The notes beneath the pieces are model-generated. The model did no database searches, had not been told where the DNA came from, and saw only the letters and a list, made by a program, of their open reading frames with translations. Positions 54,572 through 63,527 of a stretch of DNA of 64,000 nt are shown here, in pieces; position 1 is the first letter of the stretch; every line of letters begins with the position of its first letter. The stretch is from Stappia sp. (GTDB taxonomy: Bacteria > Pseudomonadota > Alphaproteobacteria > Rhizobiales > Stappiaceae), in contig PBLF01000018.1 of NCBI GenBank assembly GCA_002722295.1, forward strand, positions 97,313 through 161,312. Reading direction: 5' to 3'. The translations under genes were made by a program, and so were the position numbers.

Positions 54572-55807
54572 TCAGGCCCGCGCGCCCTTCACATAGACCA
54601 TCTGCCGCACGTCGATGTTGCCGGAGCGGAAGCCCGCCTCGCAATAGTGGAAGTAAAACTCCCAAAGACGCTTGAAGCGCTCATCGAACCCAAGAGGACG
54701 GATGCGTGGCCACGCGGACCAGAACCGGTGCCGCCACGCCTCGAGGGTGCGCGCGTAGTCGAGGCCGAAGATCTTCTGCCCGCCGAGTTGAAGGCCCATG
54801 CGTTCGCCGAGTTCGGCAAGGGCACTGGGTGGTGGCAACATGCCGCCGGGGAACACGTGACGCTGGATGAAGTCCGGTGTGCGCCGGTAATCGTCGAACA
54901 GGTCATCCTGAATGGTGATGATCTGCAGGCCCGCGCGGCCACCCGCCTTGAGGCAGTCGGCGACCTTGCGGAAGTAGGTCTGCCAGTATTTCTCGCCCAC
55001 CGCCTCGAACATCTCGATGGAGGCGATGCGATCGTATTGGTTCGTCTCGTCGCGGTAGTCCTGCAGACGCACCTCGACGCGCTCGGCCAGGCCGTTCTCC
55101 TGCATCCGCCGCGAGGTGAAGTCGAACTGTTCCCGCGAGATGGTCAGCGCCGTCACCCTCGCGCCGATCTCGCCGGCGACATATTCGGCGAAACCGCCCC
55201 AGCCGCACCCGATCTCCAGCACGTGGTGATCTGGATTGATGCCGGTTTCCTCGGCAAGGGACGCGTATTTCCGGCGCTGGGCCTGCTCCAGGTCGTTGAT
55301 GCCGCCCTCGAACAGCGCGGAGGAATAGGTCATCGAGGGATCGAGCCACTCGCTGTAGAAGGCGTTGCCCAGATCGTAGTGCGCCGAGATGTTGCGCCGC
55401 GAGCCCTTGCGTGTGTTGCGGTTCAGCCAGTGGCGCAGGCGCGTCATCATGCGAAAGACGGGGCTGCCGCGCAGCATGTCGAAGGTCGCGTCGCGGTTGC
55501 GGCAGAACAGCTCCAGGAAGGTGGTGACATCCGGGCTGGACCACTCGTTCGCCATGTAGGATTCCGCGACGCCGACATCCGCTCCGTTCAAAAGGCGCTT
55601 GATGAAGCTCCAGGTGTGGATCTTCACCTCGGCATTCGGGCCAGGCTCGACGCCGGTGACGACGAAGCGGCGGCCCTCGGGGGTCTCGATGAGAAGGGAG
55701 CCGATGCGAAGCTGCAGCGCCACGCGCAGGCCCAGGCGGGCGAGGCGGGGCAGTCCGGCAAGTTCGTGGCGGACATTCTCAGGAGTAAGCGCAACGGCGG
55801 TCGACAT
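54572..55807 (-). CDS. Cyclopropane-fatty-acyl-phospholipid synthase family methyltransferase (Cfa or UfaM type)
   Basis: The 411-residue SAM-dependent enzyme has the Cfa pattern: NISAHYDLGNAFYSEWLDPSMTYS, the SAM site VLEIGCGWGGFAEY, IEMFEAVGEKYWQTYF and IQRHVFPGGMLP. It acts on unsaturated fatty acyl chains of membrane phospholipids. In Rhodobacter, related enzymes either add the cyclopropane carbon or methylate vaccenate on the way to furan fatty acids; adjacency to the flavin gene favours the second (inference). An ATG at 55807 replaces an upstream TTG. Confidence 0.9.
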   Translation of the reverse strand: MSTAVALTPENVRHELAGLPRLARLGLRVALQLRIGSLLIETPEGRRFVVTGVEPGPNAEVKIHTWSFIKRLLNGADVGVAESYMANEWSSPDVTTFLELFCRNRDATFDMLRGSPVFRMMTRLRHWLNRNTRKGSRRNISAHYDLGNAFYSEWLDPSMTYSSALFEGGINDLEQAQRRKYASLAEETGINPDHHVLEIGCGWGGFAEYVAGEIGARVTALTISREQFDFTSRRMQENGLAERVEVRLQDYRDETNQYDRIASIEMFEAVGEKYWQTYFRKVADCLKAGGRAGLQIITIQDDLFDDYRRTPDFIQRHVFPGGMLPPPSALAELGERMGLQLGGQKIFGLDYARTLEAWRHRFWSAWPRIRPLGFDERFKRLWEFYFHYCEAGFRSGNIDVRQMVYVKGARA

Positions 55808-55891
55808 GGGCAATCCTCGTCTTCACGCAAGAAATATGGCGGCATGTTGGGAAGGCAACGGGCGTTCGGCGCGAGGGACCGCGCGTGGCGT

Positions 55892-56746
55892 TCACCCCTT
55901 CTGGGCCGCGTGGCCGGCCTGCGCCGGCGCGGACGAGGAGGGGCGGTCGTGCCGCCTCGAGGGAGAATGGAAAGGTGCGCCCTTCAACCACAGCTTGAGT
56001 GCCTCCCAGTGGATGCCGACGATAACTTTGAGTGTCATGAACGGAATTTTCAAGCTGAGACCAAGCAATTGGGCCGTTCGGACCTCTTGCCGGGTGCCTG
56101 CGAAGGTTGCGGAAAGCAACGGCCCCTCGGAATCCGTTTCCAGAATGCGCACCCGCACCGCTTCGCCCGGTGGCAACACGCGGAAGCGGTAGGTCTGGTC
56201 CATGTCGATGAAGGGCGAGACGTAAAACGCCTTGGCGCGCTCCTGCCGCACCCCCTCGGGGCCGATGTCCTTCACGCCGACGGGGGCGACATAGGTGTGG
56301 AGGTCGCCGAAGGTGTTGCGCACCTCGTAGACCAGCGCCACCAGGCGGTCCGCCGCGTCATAGGCGAAATAGACCGACAGCGGATTGAAGACGTAGCCGA
56401 GCACGCGCGGATAGCAGAGCAGCAGCACCCGTGCGGGAGGGTCGCTCAGGCCCGCCTCGCAAAGCAGCCTGTCTACGTGATCGCGAAGGCTGGAGCCGTC
56501 GCGCGGCCCGTGGTCGCCCTGCCAAAACGACACCAGATTGGCGCGTTCGACCGAGAACAGCGGCGATTGGCGTCCGGCCTCTTGCAGCCGGTCCAGATCA
56601 ATCAGCAGCGAAAACACGCGGTAGGTGAACCGATGGCCGAACGGCTTCAGGCGCTGGTGCATGACCAGGCCGGGGTAGAGGCTCGCCGCGGACACGGGAG
56701 CCCTGCCGTTCGCCTCCATGGTCGTTGGGGCATGTCTGGCCGTCAC
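55892..56746 (-). CDS. DUF1365 protein
   Basis: The 284-residue protein matches DUF1365: LYPGLVMHQRLKPFGHRFTYRVF, VLLLCYPRVLGYVFNPLSVYF, and the HTYVAPVGVKD- to KAFYVSPFIDMDQTYRF segments. Such genes nearly always stand between a flavin amine-oxidase-like gene and a cfa-like gene. The start is a GTG at 56746 because GGGAGGGA (56758-56751 on the minus strand) lies five bases before it; an ATG at 56719 would have no such site. Enzymatic role unknown; a part in acyl-chain modification is likely. Confidence 0.88.
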   Translation of the reverse strand: MTARHAPTTMEANGRAPVSAASLYPGLVMHQRLKPFGHRFTYRVFSLLIDLDRLQEAGRQSPLFSVERANLVSFWQGDHGPRDGSSLRDHVDRLLCEAGLSDPPARVLLLCYPRVLGYVFNPLSVYFAYDAADRLVALVYEVRNTFGDLHTYVAPVGVKDIGPEGVRQERAKAFYVSPFIDMDQTYRFRVLPPGEAVRVRILETDSEGPLLSATFAGTRQEVRTAQLLGLSLKIPFMTLKVIVGIHWEALKLWLKGAPFHSPSRRHDRPSSSAPAQAGHAAQKG

Positions 56747-56786
56747 GCTGTCCCTCCCGGTCGCCGGAGCGGAGTAATGGTTCGGG

Positions 56787-58091
56787 TCATTCGGCGGCTT
56801 CCGCCGGACGGGCCCGGCCCGAGGCGTCCACCCGCCAGGGGATGTCCGCGCCAAGCGCCTCGGCCACATCGAGGCCGGCCTTGAGCCCGTCCTCGTGGAA
56901 GCCGTAGCCACACCAGGCGCCACAGTACCAGATATGGTTCTGCCCCTGGATCTGGTCCAGTGCGCGCTGCGCGGCGAGGGCGGCGCGGTCGAACTGCGGA
57001 TGGTCGTAGCGGAAGCTCGCGAAGGTCTTGTCCTCGCTCGGGCGCTCGGCCGGATTGAGGCTCACGAACACGGGCTTGTCCTTCGGAAGGTTCTGCAGCC
57101 GGTTCATCCAGTAGGTGACCGCGACATCGCGGGATGCGGCTTCGGGGGCGCTGGACGCCATGTAGTTCCAGGAGGCCCAAACCCGCTCGCGCCTGGGCAT
57201 CAGCGCCCTGTCGCAATGGAGGTACACATCGTTCGGGCGGTAGCGGATCGCGCCCAGGATGTTGCGCTCCTCGGGCGATGCGTCCTCCAGCATGGCCAGC
57301 GTCTGGTCGGTATGGGCCGCGATGACCACCTTGTCGAACACGTCCTCGTGTCCGCTTGCATCCACCACATGGACCTGTCCGGCCGAGCGCCAGACACGTT
57401 TCACGCCGGCGGCGAGTCGAAGACCGGCCCCCAGGGGTTGCACCAGACGCTCCACATAGCGCCGCGAGCCACCCGACACCGTGCGCCAGACGGGACGGTC
57501 AGTGTGGACGAGCCGGTGGTTTTCGAAGAAGGCGATCAGCGTTTCGGCCGGGAACCGAAGCATTTCCTCCGGCGGGGTCGACCAGATCGCCGCGCCCATG
57601 GGCAGGAGATAGTTGCGCGCGAAGGTTTGCGAGAACCGGCGGTGTTCGAGATAGTCGCCGAGCGACAGGCCGGCGAGACGTCCCGCATGGCGGTCGGCCA
57701 GGCACTCGCGGTTGAACCGCAGGATCTCGCGCAGCATCCACAAAAAGCGTGGCGAGAGGAGGTTTCGCCGCTGGCCGAAGATCGTCGCCAGGTTGTCGCC
57801 GGACCACTCGCAGCGCCCCTGGTCGAGCGAGAAGGCAAAGCTCATGTCGCTTGCCTCGGTCGCGACGCCGAGATGCTCGAGGAGGGCCGTGAAGTTGGGG
57901 TAGTTCAGCTCGTTGTAGACGATGAAGCCTGTGTCGACGGACAACGGCGTGCCGCCGTGGTCGATGTCGACCGTCGCGCTGTGGCCGCCCGCACGCCCGC
58001 GCTTTTCGTAGAGGGTGACATCGAAGCGCTCGCTCAGGGCCCACGCGGCGCTGTTTCCGGCGATGCCGGAGCCGATCACGGCAATCCGCAT
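56787..58091 (-). CDS. FAD-dependent amine oxidase-like protein linked to fatty acid modification (UfaD-like)
   Basis: The 434-residue protein begins with an FAD site (MRIAVIGSGIAGNSAAWAL and GRAGGHSATV), and has WSTPPEEMLRFPAETL in the substrate domain. It belongs to the group annotated as flavin amine oxidases near cfa-like genes; a Rhodobacter homologue is a fatty-acyl desaturase of furan fatty acid synthesis (recollection of published work, assignment of orthology not checked). It is 16 bp downstream of the photolyase gene and upstream of DUF1365. Confidence 0.86.
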   Translation of the reverse strand: MRIAVIGSGIAGNSAAWALSERFDVTLYEKRGRAGGHSATVDIDHGGTPLSVDTGFIVYNELNYPNFTALLEHLGVATEASDMSFAFSLDQGRCEWSGDNLATIFGQRRNLLSPRFLWMLREILRFNRECLADRHAGRLAGLSLGDYLEHRRFSQTFARNYLLPMGAAIWSTPPEEMLRFPAETLIAFFENHRLVHTDRPVWRTVSGGSRRYVERLVQPLGAGLRLAAGVKRVWRSAGQVHVVDASGHEDVFDKVVIAAHTDQTLAMLEDASPEERNILGAIRYRPNDVYLHCDRALMPRRERVWASWNYMASSAPEAASRDVAVTYWMNRLQNLPKDKPVFVSLNPAERPSEDKTFASFRYDHPQFDRAALAAQRALDQIQGQNHIWYCGAWCGYGFHEDGLKAGLDVAEALGADIPWRVDASGRARPAEAAE

Positions 58092-58107
58092 TTCTTCTTC
58101 CTTCTTT

Positions 58108-59580
58108 TCAGGCGCCGCACTTGGTGTGCTCGAAAGCCTCGAGCGCACGTTCGCGAGCCGACCGGTGGTCGATAACTGGACGGGGATAGGTGTGGCCGAG
58201 GCGCACGCCCGCATCTTTCAGGACATCGGACGGGGCCTCATGCGGCCTGAAAAGCCACTTGTCGGGAAGGTTGGCCAGTTCCGGGACCCAGCGGCGCGTA
58301 TAGTCGCCGTCCGGGTCGAACTTCTCGCCCTGGCTCTGCGGATTGAAGATGCGGAAATAGGGAGCCGCATCGGCGCCCGATCCTGCGACCCACTGCCAGC
58401 TTGCCGGGTTGTTGGCCGGATCGGCATCCACCAGCGTGTCCCAGAACCAGGCCTCGCCCTCACGCCAGTCCACGAGCAGGTGCTTGACCAGGAACGAAGC
58501 GACGACCATGCGAACTCGGTTGTGGATGTACCCCGTGTGCCAGAGCTCTCGCATTCCCGCATCCACCAGGGGGTAGCCCGTCCGCCCCCTGGTCCAGGCG
58601 CGCAAACCCTGCGGATTGTCCGCCCATGGAAATTCGTCGAAGCGGGGCTGGAAGTTGTCCGTCACGATCTCGGGAAAGTGAAACAGCAGGTGGTAGGAGA
58701 ACTCGCGCCAGCCGAGTTCGGCATGAAACTTCGAAAGGGCCTTCTCGTCGATCCCGGATCCGTCCTGCCCGGCGCGCGCCTTTGCCTCATGCCAGATGCG
58801 TCTGGGGGAGATTTCACCGAACCGCAGATGCGGGGACAGGCGCGATGTCACTTCCGCTGCGGGCTCGTCGCGATGGGCGGCATACCCTGCAAGCCCGTCC
58901 TCGAGAAAGCCGGAAAGCCTGGACAGCGCTCCTTCCTCGCCGGGCGTCCATGTGTCGCGCAGCCCGCCCGCCCAGTCCGGTTTCACGGGCAGGAGCCGCC
59001 AATCGGCGAGGTCGTCGCTATCGGGCGTTTCGCAATCGGGCAGCGCGTCACTCGGCATCTTCAGGTCGCGCGGGCGGGCGGGCTCGCCCCGTGACTGCAT
59101 TGCGCGATGGAAAGGCGAAAAAACACGGAAAGGGTCGCCGGCCTTGGTCTGCACTTCCCAGGGTTCCACGAGCAGCGAACCGTTGAAGCTCTCGACCCTG
59201 AGGCCCGCGTCCCTCAGGGTCTTCTTCAGCGCCTTGTCGGTCGCGATGCCCGAAGGGTCGTAGCGCCGGTTCCAGACGATCGCACCCGCGCTTGCTTCCG
59301 CCGCCAGGCGGGGAACCTCGTCGAGCGCCTTTCCCCGGCGCAGGACCAGGGGGATGCCGAGAGCCGAAAGCTTTTCCGCAAGGGCCTTGAGGGAGTGGTG
59401 CAGCCACCAGCGTACGGCGCCACCGGGCGCCCTTGCGCTGTCGGTGTCTTCATCCAGCAGGAAAAGGCCGATGACCGGCATCCCGTCGGAAAGCGCCGCG
59501 GCAAGAGCCGGATTGTCATCCGTGCGCAGGTCGTCGCGAAACCAGACGAGAACGGGAGCAGGGGATGCGTTGGAATCCAT
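58108..59580 (-). CDS. Deoxyribodipyrimidine photolyase, class I
   Basis: The 490-residue protein has the alpha/beta photolyase domain (PVLVWFRDDLRTDDNPAL) and the FAD-binding helical domain (SRLSPHLRFGEISPRRIWHEA, WREFSYHLLFHFPE, HTGYIHNRVRMVVASFLVKHLLVDWR and WQWVAGSGADAAPYFRIFNP). It repairs UV-induced pyrimidine dimers in light. It is the first gene of a five-gene unit, with a candidate RpoE-type promoter at 59619-59648 in the leader. Confidence 0.95.
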   Translation of the reverse strand: MDSNASPAPVLVWFRDDLRTDDNPALAAALSDGMPVIGLFLLDEDTDSARAPGGAVRWWLHHSLKALAEKLSALGIPLVLRRGKALDEVPRLAAEASAGAIVWNRRYDPSGIATDKALKKTLRDAGLRVESFNGSLLVEPWEVQTKAGDPFRVFSPFHRAMQSRGEPARPRDLKMPSDALPDCETPDSDDLADWRLLPVKPDWAGGLRDTWTPGEEGALSRLSGFLEDGLAGYAAHRDEPAAEVTSRLSPHLRFGEISPRRIWHEAKARAGQDGSGIDEKALSKFHAELGWREFSYHLLFHFPEIVTDNFQPRFDEFPWADNPQGLRAWTRGRTGYPLVDAGMRELWHTGYIHNRVRMVVASFLVKHLLVDWREGEAWFWDTLVDADPANNPASWQWVAGSGADAAPYFRIFNPQSQGEKFDPDGDYTRRWVPELANLPDKWLFRPHEAPSDVLKDAGVRLGHTYPRPVIDHRSARERALEAFEHTKCGA

Positions 59581-59618
59581 GAGGGCGATTATCCGGCGTT
59601 CGGGACGTTGCTTTCCCG

Positions 59619-59648
59619 TTCTTACGGACTTTGGCCGTTGATGGATTG
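59619..59648 (-). promoter_or_regulatory. Candidate RpoE-type (ECF) promoter of the photolyase operon
   Basis: On the minus strand CAATCC (59648-59643), 18 bases, then TAAGAA (59624-59619) resembles the Rhodobacter RpoE pattern TGATCC-N18-TAAGA, with the -35 differing in its first two bases. It lies about 40 bp before the ATG, a sensible place for a transcription start. Confidence 0.45.
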
Positions 59649-59859
59649 GCGCTTTTCACGATTTTCCCGGCTTGCCCGGGATTGACGTGCTTTTGGGGAA
59701 GCGACCCCGCCGTCGCATGGGGGTTGGGGGGCTGCGACGGCGGGCGCATGACCCGGGCTGGGCTGAGGGCGGAACACCCGGGCCTGACGGAACGGCCGGT
59801 CCGCGACGGACGCGGCACATGTGCAAGCCTGTGCGTGGTCAGGTGAACCTTGCGTGCTT

Positions 59860-60543
59860 TCAGGCGCGGAAGGGTTCGGTGATCCAGTTCCAGGCGACCA
59901 TCACGCTGTCCGCCGCCGCGGTCATGCTGGCGACGATCTTCATCCAGATCATCTGACCGAAGGCGGCGACCTTCATCATTGCCGAAGGTTCCTCGATCGG
60001 CTTCTGTTCGATGAACTCGATCTCGGTCTGCTGTGCGGGATCGTTGACCACACGGCGCGTGACGACGAGACGGGCATCCGGCGCGACGCGGGACTGGTCG
60101 GTCTTTGCAACCGTCGTTGCGGGGGTCTCCGGGTCCTCCAGCGCACGCACGGCAATCGCACGTCCGTCGGGCAGGAGGTGAGTCTCGTTGCGCGAAACCT
60201 CACTGTCGTAGATCACCTCGCCATAGTCGTCGATCAGCTCGACCCACACGGTCTTGCGACCGTTGCGTTCGACCTCGCCGACCCAGATGGCATAGGATCC
60301 GGCCTCGTCGCTGTCGCCGAACCGGGGCGTGCCGAGCGTCACGGCCAGCCTGTCTTCAGGCAAGACGAAGGTTTCGCGGTCGCCCTTGCCCGCCAGCATG
60401 TCACCGGCGGCGGCAATCTGCGTTTCCCCGGACTGCATGGTGCCGGCGGCATGGGTCGCCGATCCGAGCGGGCCGAGGATCATTCCCGATGCAAGGCTCA
60501 CCGCGAGAGCGATGCGCGGTGCGGTCAAAGCGATGTCAAACAT
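59860..60543 (-). CDS. Exported protein of unknown function
   Basis: The 227-residue product has an N-terminal signal-like segment (IALAVSLASGMILGPLGSATHA) with probable cleavage near residue 33, a middle with an extended beta-type region (YAIWVGEVERNGRKTVWVELIDDYGEVIYDSE in parts), an Asp/Glu-rich linker and a hydrophobic C-terminal segment (MIWMKIVASMTAAADSVMVAW). No family was recognised. The C-terminal helix could anchor it to the membrane. The frame upstream of 60543 was not used because it is Arg-rich and outside any ribosome site. Confidence 0.68.
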   Translation of the reverse strand: MFDIALTAPRIALAVSLASGMILGPLGSATHAAGTMQSGETQIAAAGDMLAGKGDRETFVLPEDRLAVTLGTPRFGDSDEAGSYAIWVGEVERNGRKTVWVELIDDYGEVIYDSEVSRNETHLLPDGRAIAVRALEDPETPATTVAKTDQSRVAPDARLVVTRRVVNDPAQQTEIEFIEQKPIEEPSAMMKVAAFGQMIWMKIVASMTAAADSVMVAWNWITEPFRA

Positions 60544-60976
60544 TCGTGCCTCCCGGGCTTGGCATCGCGGATGTCTGCGCGTCCGTCGCTGCCGGAATGT
60601 CACTGGTTAAGATTTGGTGTCCATCTCCCAAATAGTCCACCAGTCTTGAGAAGGATGCTCCCTCAATCGTCCTGATGAAACTGTAACCGGGATCACAAAT
60701 GGACACGCTTCCTTGAAACGTTTCGTTAGGAAAAGGGTTCCCGGGTGACGTAACGTCGTGAAATGCCGGGGATTTCAAACGGGGCGAGAATGCGGCGAAG
60801 AGGGGGCAAAAAAGCGAGCCGGGGTCGTTCACGTTTGCGTGATCAGGTCGTGAGGTTTGTTGCTTGTTGCCGGAATGTCGCGGTTTCGTGGTGTCGGGGT
60901 CACAATCGCGACCGGCGATTGGAATTCGCAGCCCCCTTGGGATCCCCCTAGGCACGCCGTGGCCGGCTGTCCGGTA
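60544..60976. other. Non-coding gap upstream of the exported protein gene, no gene seen
   Basis: This 433-bp stretch has no supported gene and should hold the promoter for the gene ending at 59860. A short palindrome GAAACGTTTC at 60715-60724 is the only symmetric site I noticed. Short frames on both strands lack any family likeness. Confidence 0.55.
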
Positions 60977-61789
60977 TCAGTTCGTCACGCCGGGTGCGTC
61001 GAAGCCGTACTTCGCCAGAATGGCCTGGCCTTCGGGCGACAGGATGTACATTGCCAGCGTCCAGGCGTTCCGTGAGGCGCCCTGCATCACCGTCAGTCCA
61101 TAGTCGGCGCCGACCGACAGGCCGTCCGGAAGCTGTACGATGGCGAGACCGGGGACTTCGTTGCGTGCGAGAAGCGCGTTGGTGCAATAGGTCAGGAACA
61201 CGTCGGCCTTGCCGCTTTCCATCACCCAGCCGTAGGTGTTGCGCCCCTCGGGGGCCTTCTCGCTGTCCTGCCCGCCGGTGAGTTGCAGGGCCTTGGCCTT
61301 GAGCTTCGCCGTTGCGCCGGGGGCGAGGGCCTCCGATTTGTCGAAGACCTGAAACGCGTAGTCGCCGGAGGGGTCGGCTTTCGGCGTGGATGTGCCCACG
61401 CGGATGTCCTTGTCGAGCATCACCTGAAGCAGCGTGTCGGTGTCGACGTCGAGATCCGGCTGTGCCAGCGCGCAAAGGCGATTTCGGGCAAAGAGCACGA
61501 CGGGGGCGGCCTTGCCGGCCTTCGCAAGTGTCTTGGGGTGCTTCATGTTGGCCGAGGCATAGACCTCCGCCGCCTCGCCCTGTTCGATCCGCTCGCGCAG
61601 CAGGCCCGAGGGGCCGAAGGTGCGCGCGATCTTGACGTCATGCGCGGCCTCGAACATGTCGGCGACTTCGCCCATCGCCGCCTTGAGGCTGCCGGCCGCG
61701 TGAAGCTTGACGCCCGTTTCGGCCATGGCTTCGGAAACCCCGATGGTTGTCGCGAGGATCAGTGTCGCGGTCGCAAGGTGCTTGAACAT
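60977..61789 (-). CDS. ModA-like substrate-binding protein
   Basis: The 270-residue protein has a signal peptide (cleavage after EAMA, about residue 23) and a ModA-like start of the mature protein (VKLHAAGSLKAAMGEVADMFE) with FGPSGLLRERIEQG and ADVFLTYCTNA, the oxyanion-binding region. The most likely ligand is molybdate or tungstate. No modB or modC follows; it lies downstream of tupA across a terminator, so it may use the adjacent Tup transporter parts or act alone. Confidence 0.87.
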   Translation of the reverse strand: MFKHLATATLILATTIGVSEAMAETGVKLHAAGSLKAAMGEVADMFEAAHDVKIARTFGPSGLLRERIEQGEAAEVYASANMKHPKTLAKAGKAAPVVLFARNRLCALAQPDLDVDTDTLLQVMLDKDIRVGTSTPKADPSGDYAFQVFDKSEALAPGATAKLKAKALQLTGGQDSEKAPEGRNTYGWVMESGKADVFLTYCTNALLARNEVPGLAIVQLPDGLSVGADYGLTVMQGASRNAWTLAMYILSPEGQAILAKYGFDAPGVTN

Positions 61790-61825
61790 TGGACGGTCTC
61801 CCGGAGCCGGCATCTTCCGGACGCG

Positions 61826-61861
61826 AAAAGCGGAGCCGGCGTGTCAGGCGCGCCGGCTCCG
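61826..61861 (-). terminator. Terminator after tupA
   Basis: An 11-bp inverted repeat (CGGAGCCGGCG at 61831-61841 and CGCCGGCTCCG at 61851-61861) is followed on the minus strand by C and TTTT, 14 bp after the tupA stop codon. Confidence 0.8.
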
Positions 61862-61875
61862 TGGCATTGAGGGGA

Positions 61876-62712
61876 TCAGCTTCCGCCCTTCTCCGCGTTG
61901 GGGAAGAAAAGCTGCTGGCCGTCGACCTTGTAGTCGGCGATCACGCCCTGGCCTTCCTCGGAGATGACCCAGTCGACGAACTTCTGGCCGAGGTCGGCCT
62001 TCACGTTCGGATGCTTCTCCTTGTTCACCAGGATGATGCCGTACTGGTTGAACATCTTGGGGTCGCCCTCGACGGCGATCTTGTAGTCGCCCTTGTTGCC
62101 GAAGGAGATCCAGGTCGCGCGGTCGGTCATGATGTAGGCGCCCATGCCGGTGCCGGTGTTGAGCGTCGCGCCCATGCCCGAACCGGTCTCGCGGTACCAG
62201 TCGCCGGAGGCGGCCGACACATCCACGCCGGCATCCTTCCACAGACGCAGTTCGGCCTTGTGCGTGCCGCTGTCATCGCCGCGCGAGGCGAAGGGTGCCT
62301 TTGCCTCTGCGATCGTCTTGAGCGCCGTTGCAACGTCGCTCGACCCGGCGACACCGGCGGGATCGTTGGCGGGACCCACGATGACGAAGTCGTTGTACAT
62401 CACGTCGTGACGCTTCACGCCGTCACCGGCGGCCACGAATTTCTCCTCCGCGGGCTTGGCGTGCACGAAGAGCACGTCACCGTCGCCGTTGGCGGCGTTC
62501 TTGATGGCCTGGCCTGTGCCCACGGCCACGACGCGAACCTCGATGCCGGTCTTGTCGGTGAACTTCGGCAGCATGAAGTCGAACAGGCCGGAGTTCTGCG
62601 TCGAAGTGGTGGACTGGACGATGATGAAGTCATCCGCGGCCTGAGCCGGGCCGGCAAGGCCGAGCGCGACGAGACCGGTGGCGGCAAGCGAAAGGAAATG
62701 GCGTCTCAGCAT
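61876..62712 (-). CDS. tupA: Tungstate ABC transporter, substrate-binding protein
   Basis: The 278-residue protein has a signal peptide (cleaved near PAQA, residue 25) and the TupA signature TTSTQNSGL early in the mature part, which binds tungstate with high affinity. GTGQAIKNAANGDGDVLFVH and the SRGDDSGTHKAEL segment are typical. The ATG is overlapped by one base by the tupC stop codon. Confidence 0.94.
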   Translation of the reverse strand: MLRRHFLSLAATGLVALGLAGPAQAADDFIIVQSTTSTQNSGLFDFMLPKFTDKTGIEVRVVAVGTGQAIKNAANGDGDVLFVHAKPAEEKFVAAGDGVKRHDVMYNDFVIVGPANDPAGVAGSSDVATALKTIAEAKAPFASRGDDSGTHKAELRLWKDAGVDVSAASGDWYRETGSGMGATLNTGTGMGAYIMTDRATWISFGNKGDYKIAVEGDPKMFNQYGIILVNKEKHPNVKADLGQKFVDWVISEEGQGVIADYKVDGQQLFFPNAEKGGS

Positions 62713-63527
62713 CAGCTTTCTCCCTCGTGTCGAATTGGTTCTGTTGTTTCGGTGCCGAGGAACAGCCGTCCCTCGAGCCATGCCCGCGCGGCTTCGCTGC
62801 GCGGGGTTTCAAGCACGCGGGATGCCGGTCCGGTTTCGGCGACACGGCCCGCGTGCAGGAAAACGATGTCGTCGGCCAGGCGTTTCGCCTGACCCAGGTC
62901 ATGGGTGACCATGACGATGGTGACGCCGCGCGCGTGGGCGGCGAGAACGAGGTCCTCGATGGCGTGGGTGGAGGCGGGGTCGAGGCTTGCGGTGGGCTCG
63001 TCCAGAAACAGAAGATCGGGATCGCAGGAAAGCGCGCGCACCAGTGCAAGGCGCTGTTGTTCTCCGCCGGAGAGGAGGCGGGCGGGTTGCCGCGCCTGCG
63101 TTTCAAGGCGCGCCTGTGCCAGGGCCTCGCGAACGCGGGCCGCCTTCGCCGAGCCCTTCAGCCCGCGCACGGCCAGCGCGAAATCGAGATTGGCCGCCAC
63201 CGACCGGCGCAGCAGGACCGCACGCTGGAAGACCATCGCCTGCGCCTTGCGGGCCGATCGGTCGAGCGGTCCGCCTTTCCAGAGGATTTCGCCCTGGGCC
63301 GGTCTCAGAAGACCGTGGAGCAGGCGCAGAAGAAGGCTCTTTCCGGCGCCGTTGGCTCCCATGATCAGCGTGCGTCGCCCGGGACGGATGGCCAGGTCGA
63401 CGTTGTCCACGAGACGGTGTCCGTTTGCTGTCCAGCACAGGTTGCGCGCCTCGAGGATCGGGGCGACGGGATCGCCTTCGGTGACGGTCGGGGCTGCCTC
63501 GAGCCGGCGCAGGGTGGCCTCAGGCAT
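62712..63527 (-). CDS. tupC: Tungstate ABC transporter, ATP-binding protein
   Basis: The 271-residue ATPase has Walker A MGANGAGKSL, Q-loop MVFQRAVLLRRSV, signature LLSGGEQQRLAL, Walker B LLFLDEPTASLD and switch His in VTHDLG. It ends on the first base of tupA and overlaps the permease by 8 bp; the three genes form one unit. Confidence 0.94.
   Translation of the reverse strand: MPEATLRRLEAAPTVTEGDPVAPILEARNLCWTANGHRLVDNVDLAIRPGRRTLIMGANGAGKSLLLRLLHGLLRPAQGEILWKGGPLDRSARKAQAMVFQRAVLLRRSVAANLDFALAVRGLKGSAKAARVREALAQARLETQARQPARLLSGGEQQRLALVRALSCDPDLLFLDEPTASLDPASTHAIEDLVLAAHARGVTIVMVTHDLGQAKRLADDIVFLHAGRVAETGPASRVLETPRSEAARAWLEGRLFLGTETTEPIRHEGES

Noticed and set aside
60715..60724. Palindrome GAAACGTTTC as an operator
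   Set aside because: Only 10 bp, with no divergent regulator or second copy; could arise by chance.
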